DNA of 64,000 nucleotides from Mesorhizobium sp. C432A (GTDB lineage: Bacteria > Pseudomonadota > Alphaproteobacteria > Rhizobiales > Rhizobiaceae): positions 3,141,001 through 3,205,000 of the forward strand of contig NZ_CP100470.1 of NCBI RefSeq assembly GCF_030323145.1, in the 5' to 3' direction. The position numbers and the translations under genes are program-made. Of this stretch, positions 26,003-35,452 are shown piece by piece. The notes beneath the pieces are model-generated. The model did no database searches. It was not told where the DNA came from and saw only the letters and a list, made by a program, of their open reading frames with translations. Position 1 is the stretch's first letter. Each line of letters begins with the position of its first letter.

Positions 26003-27145
26003 ACCACCCTCGTCGGGCAAGGCGGTTTCCGGCCGTTCGGTGAACCGGTCATGGCCTGACCAGACCATCATTTGCTCGGGATAGAGTTTCAGCGCCTCCA
26101 GCAAGCGGTCGCGCTTGAGCAATATGTACTCGGCCTGAAGCGCCATGTTCTTGGCGCCGCCGGCTCTGGTCGCGGGCTCGCCGGCCTCTGCCAGGGCCGG
26201 CACCAGTTCGGGACTTAGGACGGCGCGGTATTGGCGGAACGGATCGGTCTCGAAGGTCGACATGGAAAACAGCGCCGCCTTGCCTCTGGCAGCGAAATTC
26301 GTCGGCGCCGAAGCCAGGTGGGTCCAGCCGCTCTCGCCAAGGCCGACTTCGGTGAATGTCGAGCCGGCATGCACCGTGTTGGTCACCAACACCACGCCGT
26401 TGCTGCCAAGGATCTTCTGGATCCGGCCGGTGACCTGGTAGGCGTCGCTGCGGTCGAACACGATCCGGCTTTTCAGGAAACGGTTCTCGACCCGAACCAT
26501 CGGCGGGTTCAGGAAGCGCAAGCCGAAGGTCGAATCGGATATGCCGTGAGCCCTGACGCTGAGCTGGTGTGTCTCGATGCCGGCTTCATGGAGAGCGCGT
26601 TTGCCGATGATGGTCTGGGTCGTGAACTGATCGCACCAGATGATAGCGCCGTGGCCGCGCTTCAGCGCCGCTTGCAGGCCTTCCAGGCCCTCCAGCCGGA
26701 TATCAGGTGACCAGCGGCGACCGATGAGATGCGCGGCAAGTAGCAAACGCCGGCGGTGGTTGGCGCAGAGCAAGGCCCTGAACTGCCTTTGCGCATCGAT
26801 GCCATTGCCGAGCACGGCGCGCGTCGCGGCGGCGTAGCGCACGAAATCCTTGCGGATATGGCGCTTCAGGCGCAGCCCCGATACGCGGCTGCAGATCGCG
26901 GCCCACCAATTGACCGGTAGCAATGCCGCGACCCCGAGATAAAAGGCGGCCAGCAGCAGCTCGCGGAGATCCCTGTTGTTGAAGGTGCGCAACTTGCCGG
27001 CGCGGACCTGCTTGCGGCTGAAGAAGCGGACATGCTCGGCGCGTTCGGGCACCAGGATGTCGGCGATGATTTCCGTATGATAAATGACGGCGGAAGATGG
27101 TGTCCGGTCGGCTTTCCGGGATTTTCCCAACCACGGCAGCCTCAT
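25997..27145 (-). CDS. LpxL/HtrB-like acyltransferase-family protein, divergent active site
   Basis: This 382-residue protein has a hydrophobic segment at about residues 62-80 (LLLAAFYLGVAALLPVNWW), followed by a region reminiscent of lipid A acyltransferases: RLEGLEGLQAALKRGHGAIIWCDQF in the position of the motif I loop, then FLNPPMVRVE and VLVTNTVHAGSTFTEVGLG. The usual His-x4-Asp/Glu catalytic motif is not evident; the nearest equivalents are H in KRGHG and D in WCDQF. So activity is uncertain. Start ATG 27145 is chosen at the onset of homology. It is divergent from the ligase at 27232 (86 bp) and may work with it on an acyl group. Confidence 0.5.
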   Translation of the reverse strand: MRLPWLGKSRKADRTPSSAVIYHTEIIADILVPERAEHVRFFSRKQVRAGKLRTFNNRDLRELLLAAFYLGVAALLPVNWWAAICSRVSGLRLKRHIRKDFVRYAAATRAVLGNGIDAQRQFRALLCANHRRRLLLAAHLIGRRWSPDIRLEGLEGLQAALKRGHGAIIWCDQFTTQTIIGKRALHEAGIETHQLSVRAHGISDSTFGLRFLNPPMVRVENRFLKSRIVFDRSDAYQVTGRIQKILGSNGVVLVTNTVHAGSTFTEVGLGESGWTHLASAPTNFAARGKAALFSMSTFETDPFRQYRAVLSPELVPALAEAGEPATRAGGAKNMALQAEYILLKRDRLLEALKLYPEQMMVWSGHDRFTERPETALPDEGGS

Positions 27146-27231
27146 CCGATCGGTGTCCACCTGTTCTTGCGTGCGTCCGGAAATCGCTTTACTGCGTCTG
27201 CCACGGGCGCGCAATCGGCGCCGGCAAGGCC

Positions 27232-28800
27232 ATGGTGAACGCCATTCAGGGTTCGAACTTGAAACAGGCCCTATCGGTAGCACTTCCCCAACTGGCGCCC
27301 TGGCAGCCGGCTGCGGTGGCGCTGATGGCGCCGGACCGGCCATCCCTCAGCTTTGCCGGCCTCGTCAATCTTGTCGACAAGCTCTGCGGCGATCTCGCCA
27401 GGCGTGGCGTTGCCCGCGGCACGGCCGTCGGCATCGTCTTGCCCAACGGCCCGGAAATGGCGGCCTGTTTCCTGGCGGTCTCGGCGTTGGCGACGGCGGC
27501 GCCGCTCAATCCGGCTTACGGCGAAGACGAATTCCGCTTCTATCTCGGCGATCTCGATGTGAAGCTGCTGCTGTGCGGACAAGGCATGGGCGATGCCGCG
27601 CGCAACGCCGCAAAGGGGCACGGCATTGCGGTGCTCGACGTCGTCGTGACTGACGGCGCCAAGGCCGGCGAGTTTCTGCTGGCGGGCGACGCCGAGGTGG
27701 AGGCTGCCAGCGAGGCTCGCCTCGACGATATGCAGCTCAACGGGCCGGACGATTTCGCGCTGGTCCTGCACACGTCGGGAACCACGGCGCGACCGAAGAT
27801 CGTCGGCTTGCGGCAGCGCAATCTGCAGGCATCAATGGCCAACATCGCCCGCACCTTGGCGCTTTCGGCAGACGATATCTGTCTCAACGTGATGCCGCTG
27901 TTCCACATTCACGGGCTGATGGCGGCGCTCAGCGCACAGCTGGCAGTCGGCGGCGCTGTTGTCTGCACGCCGGGCTTCAACCCGCTCAAATTCTACGGCT
28001 GGCTGGGCGATTTCCGGCCGAGCTGGTACAGCGCGGTGCCGACCATGCATCAGGCGATCCTGGCGCGCGCCGCCCGCAATGGCGAAACCATCGCGGCTGC
28101 GCGGCTGCGCTTCATCCGCTCGTCTTCGGCAGCGCTTCCCGACACCGTGTTCCGCGACCTCGAGCGCGTCTTCGGCTGTCCGGTGGTCGAGGCCTATGGC
28201 ATGACCGAGGCGGCGCACCAGATGACATCCAACGGCCTGCCGCCGGCGCGCCGCAAGCCAGGCTCGGTCGGCCTGCCTGCGGGTCCGCAGCTGACGATCC
28301 TGGACGACAAGGGGACGATCCTGCCGGCGGGTGAAAAGGGCGAGATCGCGGTGCGCGGCGCCAACATTCATGATGGCTATCTCAACAATCCGGTGGCCAA
28401 TGAAGCTGCCTTCAGCGATGGCTGGTTCCGCACCGGCGACCAGGGTCTCATCGACGAGGATGGCGATCTGAAGATCACCGGGCGGCTGAAGGAGATCATC
28501 AACCGCGGCGGCGAAAAGATCTCGCCGCTCGAGGTCGACAATGTGCTGCTCGATCATCCGCTGGTGGCGCAGGCGGTGACCTTCGCCGTGCCGCATGCCA
28601 TGCTCGGCGAGGAGGTGGGTGCGGCTATCGTGCTGGCCGAGGGCGCCACCGCCGATGCCGAGCAGATACGCGCTTTCGCGCGCAGCCGGATCGTCGAGTT
28701 CAAGGTGCCGCGCCACATCCTGTTTCTCCAGGAGATACCCAAGGGTCCCACCGGCAAAATCCAGCGCGTCGGCCTGGCCGGCAAGCTCGGCCTGGTCTGA
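27232..28800 (+). CDS. AMP-forming acyl-CoA synthetase, oxalate-CoA-ligase-like
   Basis: This 522-residue ANL-superfamily enzyme has the P-loop LHTSGTTARPK near residue 178, then VMPLFHIHGL, YSAVPTMHQAIL, SSSAALP, VEAYGMTEAAHQM and DGWFRTGDQG. The ITGRLKEIINRGGEKISP hinge and PTGKIQRV with the catalytic lysine complete it. The pattern MTEAAHQM-SNGLPPARRKPGSVG is that of oxalyl-CoA synthetases (Pcs60/AAE3 type), which activate oxalate with ATP. A short dicarboxylic or other acyl substrate is therefore likely. ATG 27232 follows a weak AAGG; the frame is open further upstream without homology. Confidence 0.82.
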   Translation: MVNAIQGSNLKQALSVALPQLAPWQPAAVALMAPDRPSLSFAGLVNLVDKLCGDLARRGVARGTAVGIVLPNGPEMAACFLAVSALATAAPLNPAYGEDEFRFYLGDLDVKLLLCGQGMGDAARNAAKGHGIAVLDVVVTDGAKAGEFLLAGDAEVEAASEARLDDMQLNGPDDFALVLHTSGTTARPKIVGLRQRNLQASMANIARTLALSADDICLNVMPLFHIHGLMAALSAQLAVGGAVVCTPGFNPLKFYGWLGDFRPSWYSAVPTMHQAILARAARNGETIAAARLRFIRSSSAALPDTVFRDLERVFGCPVVEAYGMTEAAHQMTSNGLPPARRKPGSVGLPAGPQLTILDDKGTILPAGEKGEIAVRGANIHDGYLNNPVANEAAFSDGWFRTGDQGLIDEDGDLKITGRLKEIINRGGEKISPLEVDNVLLDHPLVAQAVTFAVPHAMLGEEVGAAIVLAEGATADAEQIRAFARSRIVEFKVPRHILFLQEIPKGPTGKIQRVGLAGKLGLV

Positions 28801-28813
28801 GGACTCTCATTTC

Positions 28814-28860
28814 AGCATGATCTTGTCCGAAAACCGGTTCGCACTTTTCGGGACCATGCT
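28814..28860. repeat. REP-like palindrome
   Basis: AGCATGATCTTGTCCGAAAA and TTTTCGGGACCATGCT form the arms of an imperfect 47-bp palindrome around CCGGTTCGCAC. It lies between the ligase stop (28800) and the convergent Rrf2 stop (28866). The form is a well-known dispersed element in Rhizobiales; it may serve as a bidirectional terminator here. Confidence 0.75.
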
Positions 28861-28865
28861 CTAAT

Positions 28866-29315
28866 TTAGATCTGCGATGTCAGCTCGACCGGAAAATCAT
28901 CATTGTCGGCGTCGCGCATGGCGGCGAGGCTGCGATTGTCCAGCACTTCGGCGATCGCCTGGCGCACTTCCAGCATCATGTGCCGGACTTGGCAGGTCGC
29001 CTCGTCGCAATCCTCGCAGCGCTGGTATTGCGTGCGGCTGGCGCAGGGTATGGGAGCGAGCGGGCCGTCCAGCACGCGCACGACGTGGCCGATCTTGATT
29101 TCGGAAGCCGGCCGGGCGAGGCGATAACCGCCTTCCTTGCCCTTGCGACTGAGGACGAAACCGGCATTGCGCAGCTCGCCCAGAATGGCATCCAGGAATT
29201 TCTTCGGGATGTTGTTGGCGATCGCGATGTCATTGACGAATGCAAGCTGGCCGACCGGCAGGCCGGAAAGATGCACGAGGGCCTTGAGGCCGTATTTGCC
29301 TTTTTTGGTAAGCAT
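28866..29315 (-). CDS. Rrf2-family transcriptional regulator with four cysteines
   Basis: This 149-residue regulator has an N-terminal winged HTH (MLTKKGKYGLKALVHLSGLP, then AIANNIPKKFLDAILGELRNAG and SRKGKEGGYRLARP). A C-terminal cysteine cluster lies at residues 91, 100, 103 and 108 (C-x8-C-x2-C-x4-C), unlike the three-cysteine IscR spacing. It could bind an iron-sulfur cluster or sense sulfur status. It sits 259 bp after, and in the same direction as, a sulfate-binding-protein gene. A role in controlling sulfate import, as for CysR/CymR-like Rrf2 proteins, is inferred. Confidence 0.85.
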   Translation of the reverse strand: MLTKKGKYGLKALVHLSGLPVGQLAFVNDIAIANNIPKKFLDAILGELRNAGFVLSRKGKEGGYRLARPASEIKIGHVVRVLDGPLAPIPCASRTQYQRCEDCDEATCQVRHMMLEVRQAIAEVLDNRSLAAMRDADNDDFPVELTSQI

Positions 29316-29519
29316 GCCCGCTTCAGTTCATGAAAACCCCAACCACCCGCATCTGGCGGTTGTTTGTGTGCAAATCATGACGTTTCGCCTGAACAACCCG
29401 GTTTCGCGTAGAACAAGCCGCCCGATTGCACGTTGGGCACAAAGGCGTTGATTCTTTGTAACGTTTTTCACCGATCGCGACAGATTCCGCCTGAAGCCGT
29501 TTGTCGGCGCGCGAAAACG

Positions 29520-29547
29520 AAGAAGGCGGCAAAGCGCCGGCTTTCTT
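29520..29547 (-). terminator. Probable terminator of the sulfate-binding-protein gene at 29575
   Basis: On the minus strand AAGAAAGCCGGCG pairs with GCCGCCTTCTT (one bulge) around CTTT, and CGTTTTCG follows. It lies 27 bp after the stop codon. The T-run is short, so strength is uncertain. Confidence 0.5.
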
Positions 29548-29574
29548 GTGAGGTGAGGTCGAACGCTGCTGATA

Positions 29575-30561
29575 TCAGCGGCTGCCATAGGTCTGGTCGA
29601 GCAGACCGCCGGCGGCGAAGTGCTCCTTCTGTACCTTGTCCCAGCCGCCGAAGACGTCTTCCACAGTCAGCAGGCGGACATCGGGGAAGTCGGCCTTGTA
29701 TTTTGCCGCGACTTCAGCGTTGCGGGCGCGCAGGCCATTTTCAGCCGCGATGGTCTGGCCCTCGGGCGTGTAGAGGAAATCGAGATAGGTCTTGGCGAGG
29801 TCACGGCTGCCGTGCTCGTCGGCGACCTTGTCGACGATCGCCACCGGGAATTCGGCGAGCAGGCTGACCGTTGGCGTGACCTGTTCGAACTTGTCGTTGC
29901 CATACTCCTTGCGGATGCCGCGCGTTTCCGACTCGAAGGTGATCAGCACGTCGCCGATCTCGCGTTGCACGAAGGTGGTGGTGGCGGCGCGCCCGCCGGT
30001 GTCGAAGATCGGCACGTTGTTGAACAGCTTGGTGACGAACTCCTTCACCTTGGCGTCGTCTCCCTTGAAGGCTTCCTTGGCGTAGGCGGTTGCGGCCAGA
30101 TAGGTGTAGCGCGCATTGCCCGAGGTCTTGGGGTTGGGGAAGATCACCTGCACGTCGTCGCGCACGAGGTCGTTCCAGTCCTTGATGTGCTTGGGGTTGC
30201 CCGCGCGGACGAGAAAGGATGGGAGCGAATAGAAGGGCGAGGCGTTGTCGGGGAAATCCTTCTGCCAGTCGGCGGAGACGAGGCCTTTCTTGACCAGAAA
30301 GTCGATGTCGGTGACCTGGTTGAAGGTGACGACATCGGCGCCGAGGCCTTCGGCAATGGCGCGCGCCTGCGCCGAGGTGCCGGCGTGGGACTGGTCGACG
30401 GTGACGCCCGGATGGCCGGCGACGAAAGCCTTGTTCACCTGGGCGAACAATTCGCGGCCGACATCATAGGAAGCGTTGAGCAATTTGTCGGCCGACCAGG
30501 CCTGCGAACAGGCGAGGATCAGGCCGGCGACAGTGGCGACGCTGAGGAAAAATCGCTTCAT
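29575..30561 (-). CDS. Sulfate/thiosulfate ABC transporter substrate-binding protein, copy 2
   Basis: This 328-residue periplasmic protein (SBP_bac_1-type Sbp/CysP family) has a signal peptide MKRFFLSVATVAGLILACSQ cleaved after AWSA. Family segments are LNASYDVGRELFAQVNKAF, QSHAGTSAQARAIAEGLGADVVT and FPNPKTSGNARYTYLAA, which form the sulfate pocket. ATG 30561 is preferred because GGAG is 9 nt upstream; GTG 30567 is too close to it. It is related to but clearly different from the binding protein at 34344, and is separated from the cys operon by the VapBC pair. Confidence 0.9.
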   Translation of the reverse strand: MKRFFLSVATVAGLILACSQAWSADKLLNASYDVGRELFAQVNKAFVAGHPGVTVDQSHAGTSAQARAIAEGLGADVVTFNQVTDIDFLVKKGLVSADWQKDFPDNASPFYSLPSFLVRAGNPKHIKDWNDLVRDDVQVIFPNPKTSGNARYTYLAATAYAKEAFKGDDAKVKEFVTKLFNNVPIFDTGGRAATTTFVQREIGDVLITFESETRGIRKEYGNDKFEQVTPTVSLLAEFPVAIVDKVADEHGSRDLAKTYLDFLYTPEGQTIAAENGLRARNAEVAAKYKADFPDVRLLTVEDVFGGWDKVQKEHFAAGGLLDQTYGSR

Positions 30562-30801
30562 GAACACAGGCTCCGATGTGCAATGCGTTGCCAGAACATA
30601 GCCGGGCCGGAGGGTGTACTGCGAGGCACACGGGGCAGACGTATGGCGTTGCAGCGAAAAAGAAATCGCTGAAGCAGGTTATCGGCGAAATTTCATTCCA
30701 GCCGAAATGCCGATGCGTTGGGGTTTTCTGTGGTTTGCAATTCGAGGCCGAGTGGCATATACAAATGGCATATACAAGTGGAACAGACAGGGGAGGCTGC
30801 C

Positions 30802-31074
30802 ATGCCGCAGCACCGTCACTCAATACCACCCCCCAGGGAGGCGAAGTTGTTTCGCAACAACCGCAGTCAGGCGGTTCGCATCCCTGTCGAATTCGAGCTG
30901 CCTGGCGAGAAGGTCCTGATCAGCCGCGATGGCGACCGGCTGATCATCGAGCCGGTCCGTCAACCAGGCCTCACCGCCTTGCTCACCCAATGGGCGAAAG
31001 AGCCGCCGCTTGGTCCTGAAGACGACTTTCCCGAGATCCATGATGCGCCCGTGGGGCCTGAGGATATCTTTTGA
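30802..31074 (+). CDS. vapB: VapB antitoxin (AbrB/MazE-type)
   Basis: This 90-residue protein has a swapped-hairpin AbrB DNA-binding domain in its middle, LFRNNRSQAVRIPVEFELPG then VLISRDGDRLIIEPV, typical of VapB. The C-terminal tail is acidic (PEDDFPEIHDAPVGPEDIF), the usual toxin-wrapping segment. GGGGAGGC precedes ATG 30802. The stop overlaps the toxin start by one base (TGATG). It should neutralise VapC and autorepress the pair. Confidence 0.9.
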   Translation: MPQHRHSIPPPREAKLFRNNRSQAVRIPVEFELPGEKVLISRDGDRLIIEPVRQPGLTALLTQWAKEPPLGPEDDFPEIHDAPVGPEDIF

Positions 31075-31472
31075 TGCGGTTCATGCTGGACACCAACATT
31101 CTCAGCGACATGATCCGAAACCCTACCGGCAAGGCTGCCAGTGCGGCGGTTCGCGCGGGAGACGGTGCCCTGTGCACCAGCATCGTTGTCGCCTCGGAGC
31201 TGCGTTATGGCTGCGCCCGCAAGAGATCGGCCAAGCTGCTCGCCAAGGTCGAGCAATTGCTCGCCGAGGTTCCTGTGTTGCCGCTCGATGTGCCGATGGA
31301 TAACGAATACGGAGCACTTCGTGCCGAGCTGGAGGCCAGAGGCCAGCCAATCGGCCACAATGATCTTTTCATTGCTGCCCATGCCTGTGTGTTGGGGACG
31401 ACACTGGTGACGGCCAACACCGCTGAGTTCCGTCGGATCAAGGGCCTGACGGTCGAGAACTGGCTGGAGTAG
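31074..31472 (+). CDS. vapC: VapC toxin, PIN-domain ribonuclease
   Basis: This 132-residue protein has all four PIN acidic positions: D6 in MLDTNIL, E in VASELRYG, D in GHNDLFIAAHA and the C-terminal TANTAEFRRI region, where the last acidic residue is E. It is close to FitB/VapC-type RNases that cleave tRNA or rRNA when free of antitoxin. It appears intact. The pair lies on the plus strand inside the minus-strand sulfate region, and its stop is 14 bp from the convergent cysA stop. Confidence 0.9.
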   Translation: MRFMLDTNILSDMIRNPTGKAASAAVRAGDGALCTSIVVASELRYGCARKRSAKLLAKVEQLLAEVPVLPLDVPMDNEYGALRAELEARGQPIGHNDLFIAAHACVLGTTLVTANTAEFRRIKGLTVENWLE

Positions 31473-31486
31473 CGCCGGATCGATGT

Positions 31487-32527
31487 CTATGCCGCCGGGA
31501 AAAGCTTCCAGCGCCTCGGCCTGAACGCCACCCGGCTCTTCTGCGCCGCAGGATGGTCCACAGGCAGTTCGATCTCGACGCGCTGGCGCTCGCCGCCGAT
31601 TTCCAGTTCGACGCGTCTTGTGCCGGCGACGCGGCGGCTGGCGGCGACCGTGCCGGCGATGCAGCCGCTGCAGCCGTCGAGCAGTTCGATATCGTGCGGG
31701 CGGAAGTACAGCGTCGCATCGCCCTCGGGTGCGTGCGGCGCCGACACGCCGATCGGACGGTCGGCGAGCCAGATCTCGCCATTCTCAACCTTGACCGGCA
31801 GCATGCTCGATTCGCCGATGAAGGAGTAGACGAAGGGCGAGTTCGGCGTGTCGTAGATCTCGTCGGCGGAGCCGACCTGCTCGATGCGCCCCTGGCTCAT
31901 CACCACGACGCGGTCGGCAAGCTCGAGCGCCTCTTCCTGGTCGTGGGTGACGAAGACGGTGGTGTGGCCGGTACGGTCATGGATCTCGCGCAGCCAGCGG
32001 CGCAGTTCCCGGCGCACCTGCGCATCGAGCGCGCCGAACGGCTCGTCGAGCAACAGCACCTTGGGCTCGATGGCCATGGCCCGGGCGAGCGCCACGCGCT
32101 GGCGCTGGCCACCCGAAAGTTGCGCCGGATAGCGCTTTTCCAGGCCGGAAAGCTGAACGAGATCGAGCAGTTCGGAGGCGCGTCGGCGGATTTCGGCCGC
32201 CGGTGGTCGCGACGGTCCATGCCGCACCTTGAGGCCGAAGCCGATATTGTCGGCGACCGTCATGTGCCGGAAGAGCGCATAGTGCTGGAAGACGAAGCCG
32301 ACATTGCGCTCCTGGATCGAGCGGTGCGAGGCGTCCTCGTCGCCGAAGAAGATCTTTCCGCGCGTCGGCCGCTCCAGGCCGGCGATAAGCCTCAGCAGCG
32401 TCGTCTTGCCGGAGCCGGATGGCCCAAGCAGCGCGATCAGCTCACCCGATTTGATGTCAAGCGATACGTCATGGAGGGCCGGAAACCGGTCAAACTCCTT
32501 GCGTACGTTGGCAACGCGAACTTCCAT
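31487..32527 (-). CDS. cysA: Sulfate/thiosulfate ABC transporter ATP-binding protein CysA
   Basis: This 346-residue protein has an N-terminal NBD with Walker [10 protein letters not shown] near residue 38, signature [14 protein letters not shown] and Walker [15 protein letters not shown]-terminal TOBE-like regulatory domain follows from about residue 240 ([26 protein letters not shown]). CysA length and layout are standard. Start ATG 32527 is used; TTG just before it is less likely. A REP palindrome lies between it and cysW. The operon order SBP-cysT-cysW-cysA is canonical. Confidence 0.93.
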   Translation of the reverse strand: MEVRVANVRKEFDRFPALHDVSLDIKSGELIALLGPSGSGKTTLLRLIAGLERPTRGKIFFGDEDASHRSIQERNVGFVFQHYALFRHMTVADNIGFGLKVRHGPSRPPAAEIRRRASELLDLVQLSGLEKRYPAQLSGGQRQRVALARAMAIEPKVLLLDEPFGALDAQVRRELRRWLREIHDRTGHTTVFVTHDQEEALELADRVVVMSQGRIEQVGSADEIYDTPNSPFVYSFIGESSMLPVKVENGEIWLADRPIGVSAPHAPEGDATLYFRPHDIELLDGCSGCIAGTVAASRRVAGTRRVELEIGGERQRVEIELPVDHPAAQKSRVAFRPRRWKLFPAA

Positions 32528-32546
32528 CAAATGTCCCTTTTTAGTG

Positions 32547-32597
32547 GATGCATGTCGTTATCCCAAAACCGCTTCACACTTTTGGGCGACATGCATC
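32547..32597. repeat. REP-like palindrome inside the cys operon
   Basis: GATGCATGTCG and CGACATGCATC are perfect outer arms, with CCCAAAA and TTTTGGG inside. It closely matches the unit at 17449-17496. Its last base is the first base of the cysW stop codon on the minus strand, and it fills most of the 69-bp gap between cysW and cysA. Confidence 0.8.
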
Positions 32598-33481
32598 TAA
32601 TGTCCGCGCGTCGCGGCGATCTCGGCGCCGTAGCGCATCTCAAGAAGTGTTTTCAAGACCAGCGTGACCAGCGCCAGGCCGGCAAGCAGCGAAGCGACGG
32701 CAAAAGCGCCGACGGCGTTGTACTCGTTGTAGAGGATTTCGACATGCAACGGCATGGTGTTGGTCAGCCCGCGTATGTGGCCCGACACGACCGACACCGC
32801 GCCGAATTCGCCCATCGAGCGGGCGTTGCACAGAAGCACGCCGTAGAGCAATCCCCATTTGACGTTGGGCAGCGTCACGTACCAAAAGGTCTGCCAGCCA
32901 TTGGCGCCCAGAGAGAGCGCGGCTTCCTCGTCGCCGTTGCCCTGTTCCTGCATCAGCGGGATCAGTTCGCGGGCAACGAAGGGGAAGGTAACGAAGATGG
33001 TCGCGAGCACGATGCCGGGCACGGCGAAAAGGATCTGGATGCCGTGCGCCTTCAGCCATTCACCGAACAGTCCCTGAGCGCCAAACAAAAGCACATAGAC
33101 CAGGCCGGAAATGACCGGCGAGACCGAGAAGGGCAGGTCGATCAGCGTGGTTAGAAAAGCCTTGCCCTTGAACTCGAACTTGGCGATCGCCCAGGCAGCC
33201 GAAATGCCGAAGACGACGTTGAGCGGCACGGCGATCACCGCCACCAGCAGAGTCAGCCGGATCGCCGAGCGCGTATCGGGATTGGAGAGCGATTCCGTGT
33301 AGGCGCCAATGCCTTTCGCCAGCGCCTCGTGGAAGACGATGATCAGCGGCAGCAGCAGGAAGATGGCGAGGAAGGCGAAGGCCACCGCCATCAGCAGCAG
33401 CCGCACCGGCCGGCTTTCGGTCACCGCCGCCGACCGGCTCTCGTGATGCGGTTCGTAGGATTTGATCTCGGGGTCAGCCAT
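32597..33481 (-). CDS. cysW: Sulfate ABC transporter permease CysW
   Basis: This 294-residue permease has six predicted helices and the EAA loop ([29 protein letters not shown]), which docks on CysA. The first 25 residues are hydrophilic. ATG 33481 lies 8 bp inside the end of cysT, so translation is coupled. It is the second half of the CysT-CysW channel. Confidence 0.93.
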   Translation of the reverse strand: MADPEIKSYEPHHESRSAAVTESRPVRLLLMAVAFAFLAIFLLLPLIIVFHEALAKGIGAYTESLSNPDTRSAIRLTLLVAVIAVPLNVVFGISAAWAIAKFEFKGKAFLTTLIDLPFSVSPVISGLVYVLLFGAQGLFGEWLKAHGIQILFAVPGIVLATIFVTFPFVARELIPLMQEQGNGDEEAALSLGANGWQTFWYVTLPNVKWGLLYGVLLCNARSMGEFGAVSVVSGHIRGLTNTMPLHVEILYNEYNAVGAFAVASLLAGLALVTLVLKTLLEMRYGAEIAATRGH

Positions 33482-34325
33482 AGCGCTTGCGACTCCATGA
33501 CTGCGCCAGGTTGATGACCAGCAGCATCACGAACGACAGCAAAAGCATGATCGCCGCGATCGCGGTGGCCGCCGGATAATTGTACTCCTCGAGCCGGATG
33601 ACGATCAGAAGCGGTGCGATCTCCGACTTGTAGGGAAGGTTGCCGGCGATGAAGATGACCGAGCCGTATTCGCCGACGCCGCGCGCGAAGGCGAGTGAGA
33701 AGCCGGTGATGATGGCCGGCGCCAGGCCGGGAAACAGGATGCGGGTGATGATCTGGAAGCGGTTGGCGCCGAGCGTCGCGGCGGCTTCCTCCACTTCCTT
33801 GTCGATCTCCTCCATGATCGGCTGCACCGTGCGCACGACAAACGGCAGGCCGATGAAGACAAGCGCCACGACAATGCCGAGCGGCGTGTACGCGACCTTG
33901 ATGCCGAGCGGCGCCAGGAGATGGCCGATCCAGCCATTGGGCGCATAAAGAGTGGTCAGCGCAATGCCCGCGACCGCGGTCGGCAGCGCGAAGGGCAGGT
34001 CGACCATGGCGTCGACGACGCGGCGGCCGGGGAAGCGGTAGCGCACCAGCACCCAGGCGACGAGCGTGCCGAAGACGACGTTGACGGCGGCTGCGATGAA
34101 GGCTGTGCCGAAGCTGATTTCGAGTGCGTTGATGGTCCGGCGGTCGGTGGCGATCGCCCAGAAATCGGTCCAGCCGAGGGCTGCCGAGCGCCAGATCAGG
34201 CCCGACAGGGGGATGAGGATGATGAGCGTGAGGTAGGCAAGCGAGAAGCCGAGCGTCAATCCGAAACCCGGAATGACACTCGGCTGTCTGAATCGCCACC
34301 CCGCCTTGGCGGGTGCTATGGTCAT
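33474..34325 (-). CDS. cysT: Sulfate ABC transporter permease CysT (CysU)
   Basis: This 283-residue permease has six helices and the EAA loop [20 protein letters not shown] around residues 185-205. It has the early [17 protein letters not shown] stretch of CysT. The stop overlaps cysW, and the start lies 18 bp after the binding-protein stop. It is normal for the family in length and order. Confidence 0.93.
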   Translation of the reverse strand: MTIAPAKAGWRFRQPSVIPGFGLTLGFSLAYLTLIILIPLSGLIWRSAALGWTDFWAIATDRRTINALEISFGTAFIAAAVNVVFGTLVAWVLVRYRFPGRRVVDAMVDLPFALPTAVAGIALTTLYAPNGWIGHLLAPLGIKVAYTPLGIVVALVFIGLPFVVRTVQPIMEEIDKEVEEAAATLGANRFQIITRILFPGLAPAIITGFSLAFARGVGEYGSVIFIAGNLPYKSEIAPLLIVIRLEEYNYPAATAIAAIMLLLSFVMLLVINLAQSWSRKRYG

Positions 34326-34343
34326 GTCGTCCTGATCTAAATC

Positions 34344-35372
34344 CTACTGGGCCGGCTTGTAGATCTGGTCGAATATACCACCATCGCCGAAATGATAAGG
34401 CTGTGCCTTCTTCCAGCCGCCAAAAAGCGGATCGTCGATGGAGATCAGCTTGATTTCGGGCGTCTTCGGAATGTCAGCCGCATCCACCAGCTCGGGCTTG
34501 GCCGGACGATAGTGGTTCTTGGCGATGATCGTCTGGGCTTCCTTGGAATAGAGCCAGCCGAGATAGGCTTCGGCGACCTTGCGGGTGCCCTTGGCATCGA
34601 CATTGGCGTCGACGATCGCCACCGGCGGCTCGGCCAGGATCGAGGTCGGGGGATAGACGATCTCGAAATTGTCGGCTCCGAATTCATTGAGCGCCAGATA
34701 GGCGTCGTTTTCCCAGCCGATCAGCACGTCGCCGATGCCCTTTTGCGCGAAGGTGACCGTCGAGCCGCGCGCACCGGTGTCGAGCACCGGAGCATTGGCG
34801 TAGAGCTTGCCGACGAATTCCTTGTTCTTGGCCTCGTCGCCGCCATCATTGGCGTTGGCATAGGCCCAGGCGGCAAGGTAGTTCCAGCGGGCGCCACCCG
34901 ACGTCTTCGGGTTCGGCGTGATCACCTGGACACCGTCCTTGACCAGATCGCTCCAGTCGTGGATGCCCTTCGGGTTGCCCTTGCGGACCAGGAAGATGAT
35001 GGTCGAGGTGTACGGCGCCGAATTGTTCTCGAACTTCTTGCGCCAGTCCGGGTTGATCTTCTTCGACTTGGTGACGATGGCGTTGATGTCGCCTTCGAGC
35101 GCCAGCGTCACCACATCGGCATCGAGGCCGTCGATCACGGCGCGGGCCTGGGCGCCGGAGCCGCCATGCGATTGCTGGATGGTGACCGTCTCGCCGGTCT
35201 CGGCCTTCCAGTGTGCGACGAAGGCTTCGTCATAGGCCTTGTAGAGTTCGCGTGTCGGGTCGTAGGACACGTTCAGAATGGTCGTATCGGCAAACGCGAA
35301 ACCGAGCGTGCCGAACTGGATCGATGTGGCGACCAGTGCGCCGAGCAGTTTCTTGAAATGAGGTTTGGTCAT
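34344..35372 (-). CDS. Sulfate/thiosulfate ABC transporter substrate-binding protein, copy 1
   Basis: This 342-residue periplasmic binding protein has a signal peptide spanning MTKPHFKKLLGALVATSIQF to about AFA-DTT. The pocket segments are LNVSYDPTRELYKAYDEAF, QQSHGGSGAQARAVIDGLDA and TPNPKTSGGARWNYLAAWA. GGAGG stands 6 nt before ATG 35372; an open 20-residue extension lacks a signal sequence. It is the first gene of the cys operon. The shared NPKTSG motif with copy 2 contrasts with other differences that may set sulfate versus thiosulfate preference. Confidence 0.92.
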   Translation of the reverse strand: MTKPHFKKLLGALVATSIQFGTLGFAFADTTILNVSYDPTRELYKAYDEAFVAHWKAETGETVTIQQSHGGSGAQARAVIDGLDADVVTLALEGDINAIVTKSKKINPDWRKKFENNSAPYTSTIIFLVRKGNPKGIHDWSDLVKDGVQVITPNPKTSGGARWNYLAAWAYANANDGGDEAKNKEFVGKLYANAPVLDTGARGSTVTFAQKGIGDVLIGWENDAYLALNEFGADNFEIVYPPTSILAEPPVAIVDANVDAKGTRKVAEAYLGWLYSKEAQTIIAKNHYRPAKPELVDAADIPKTPEIKLISIDDPLFGGWKKAQPYHFGDGGIFDQIYKPAQ

Positions 35373-35399
35373 TTCCGCCTCCGTTGATGACGGCTGAAC

Positions 35400-35416
35400 T
35401 CTATCGAATTGATAGA
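35400..35416. promoter_or_regulatory. Palindrome upstream of the cys operon
   Basis: TCTATCGAATTGATAGA has perfect 6-bp arms around GAATT. It lies 28 bp upstream of the binding-protein start codon, in the expected promoter or early leader, and is a candidate site for the Rrf2 protein at 28866 or another sulfur regulator. Confidence 0.5.
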
Positions 35417-35452
35417 AATTAGATGCATTCAACGTTGCATTTTTTGTCCCCC

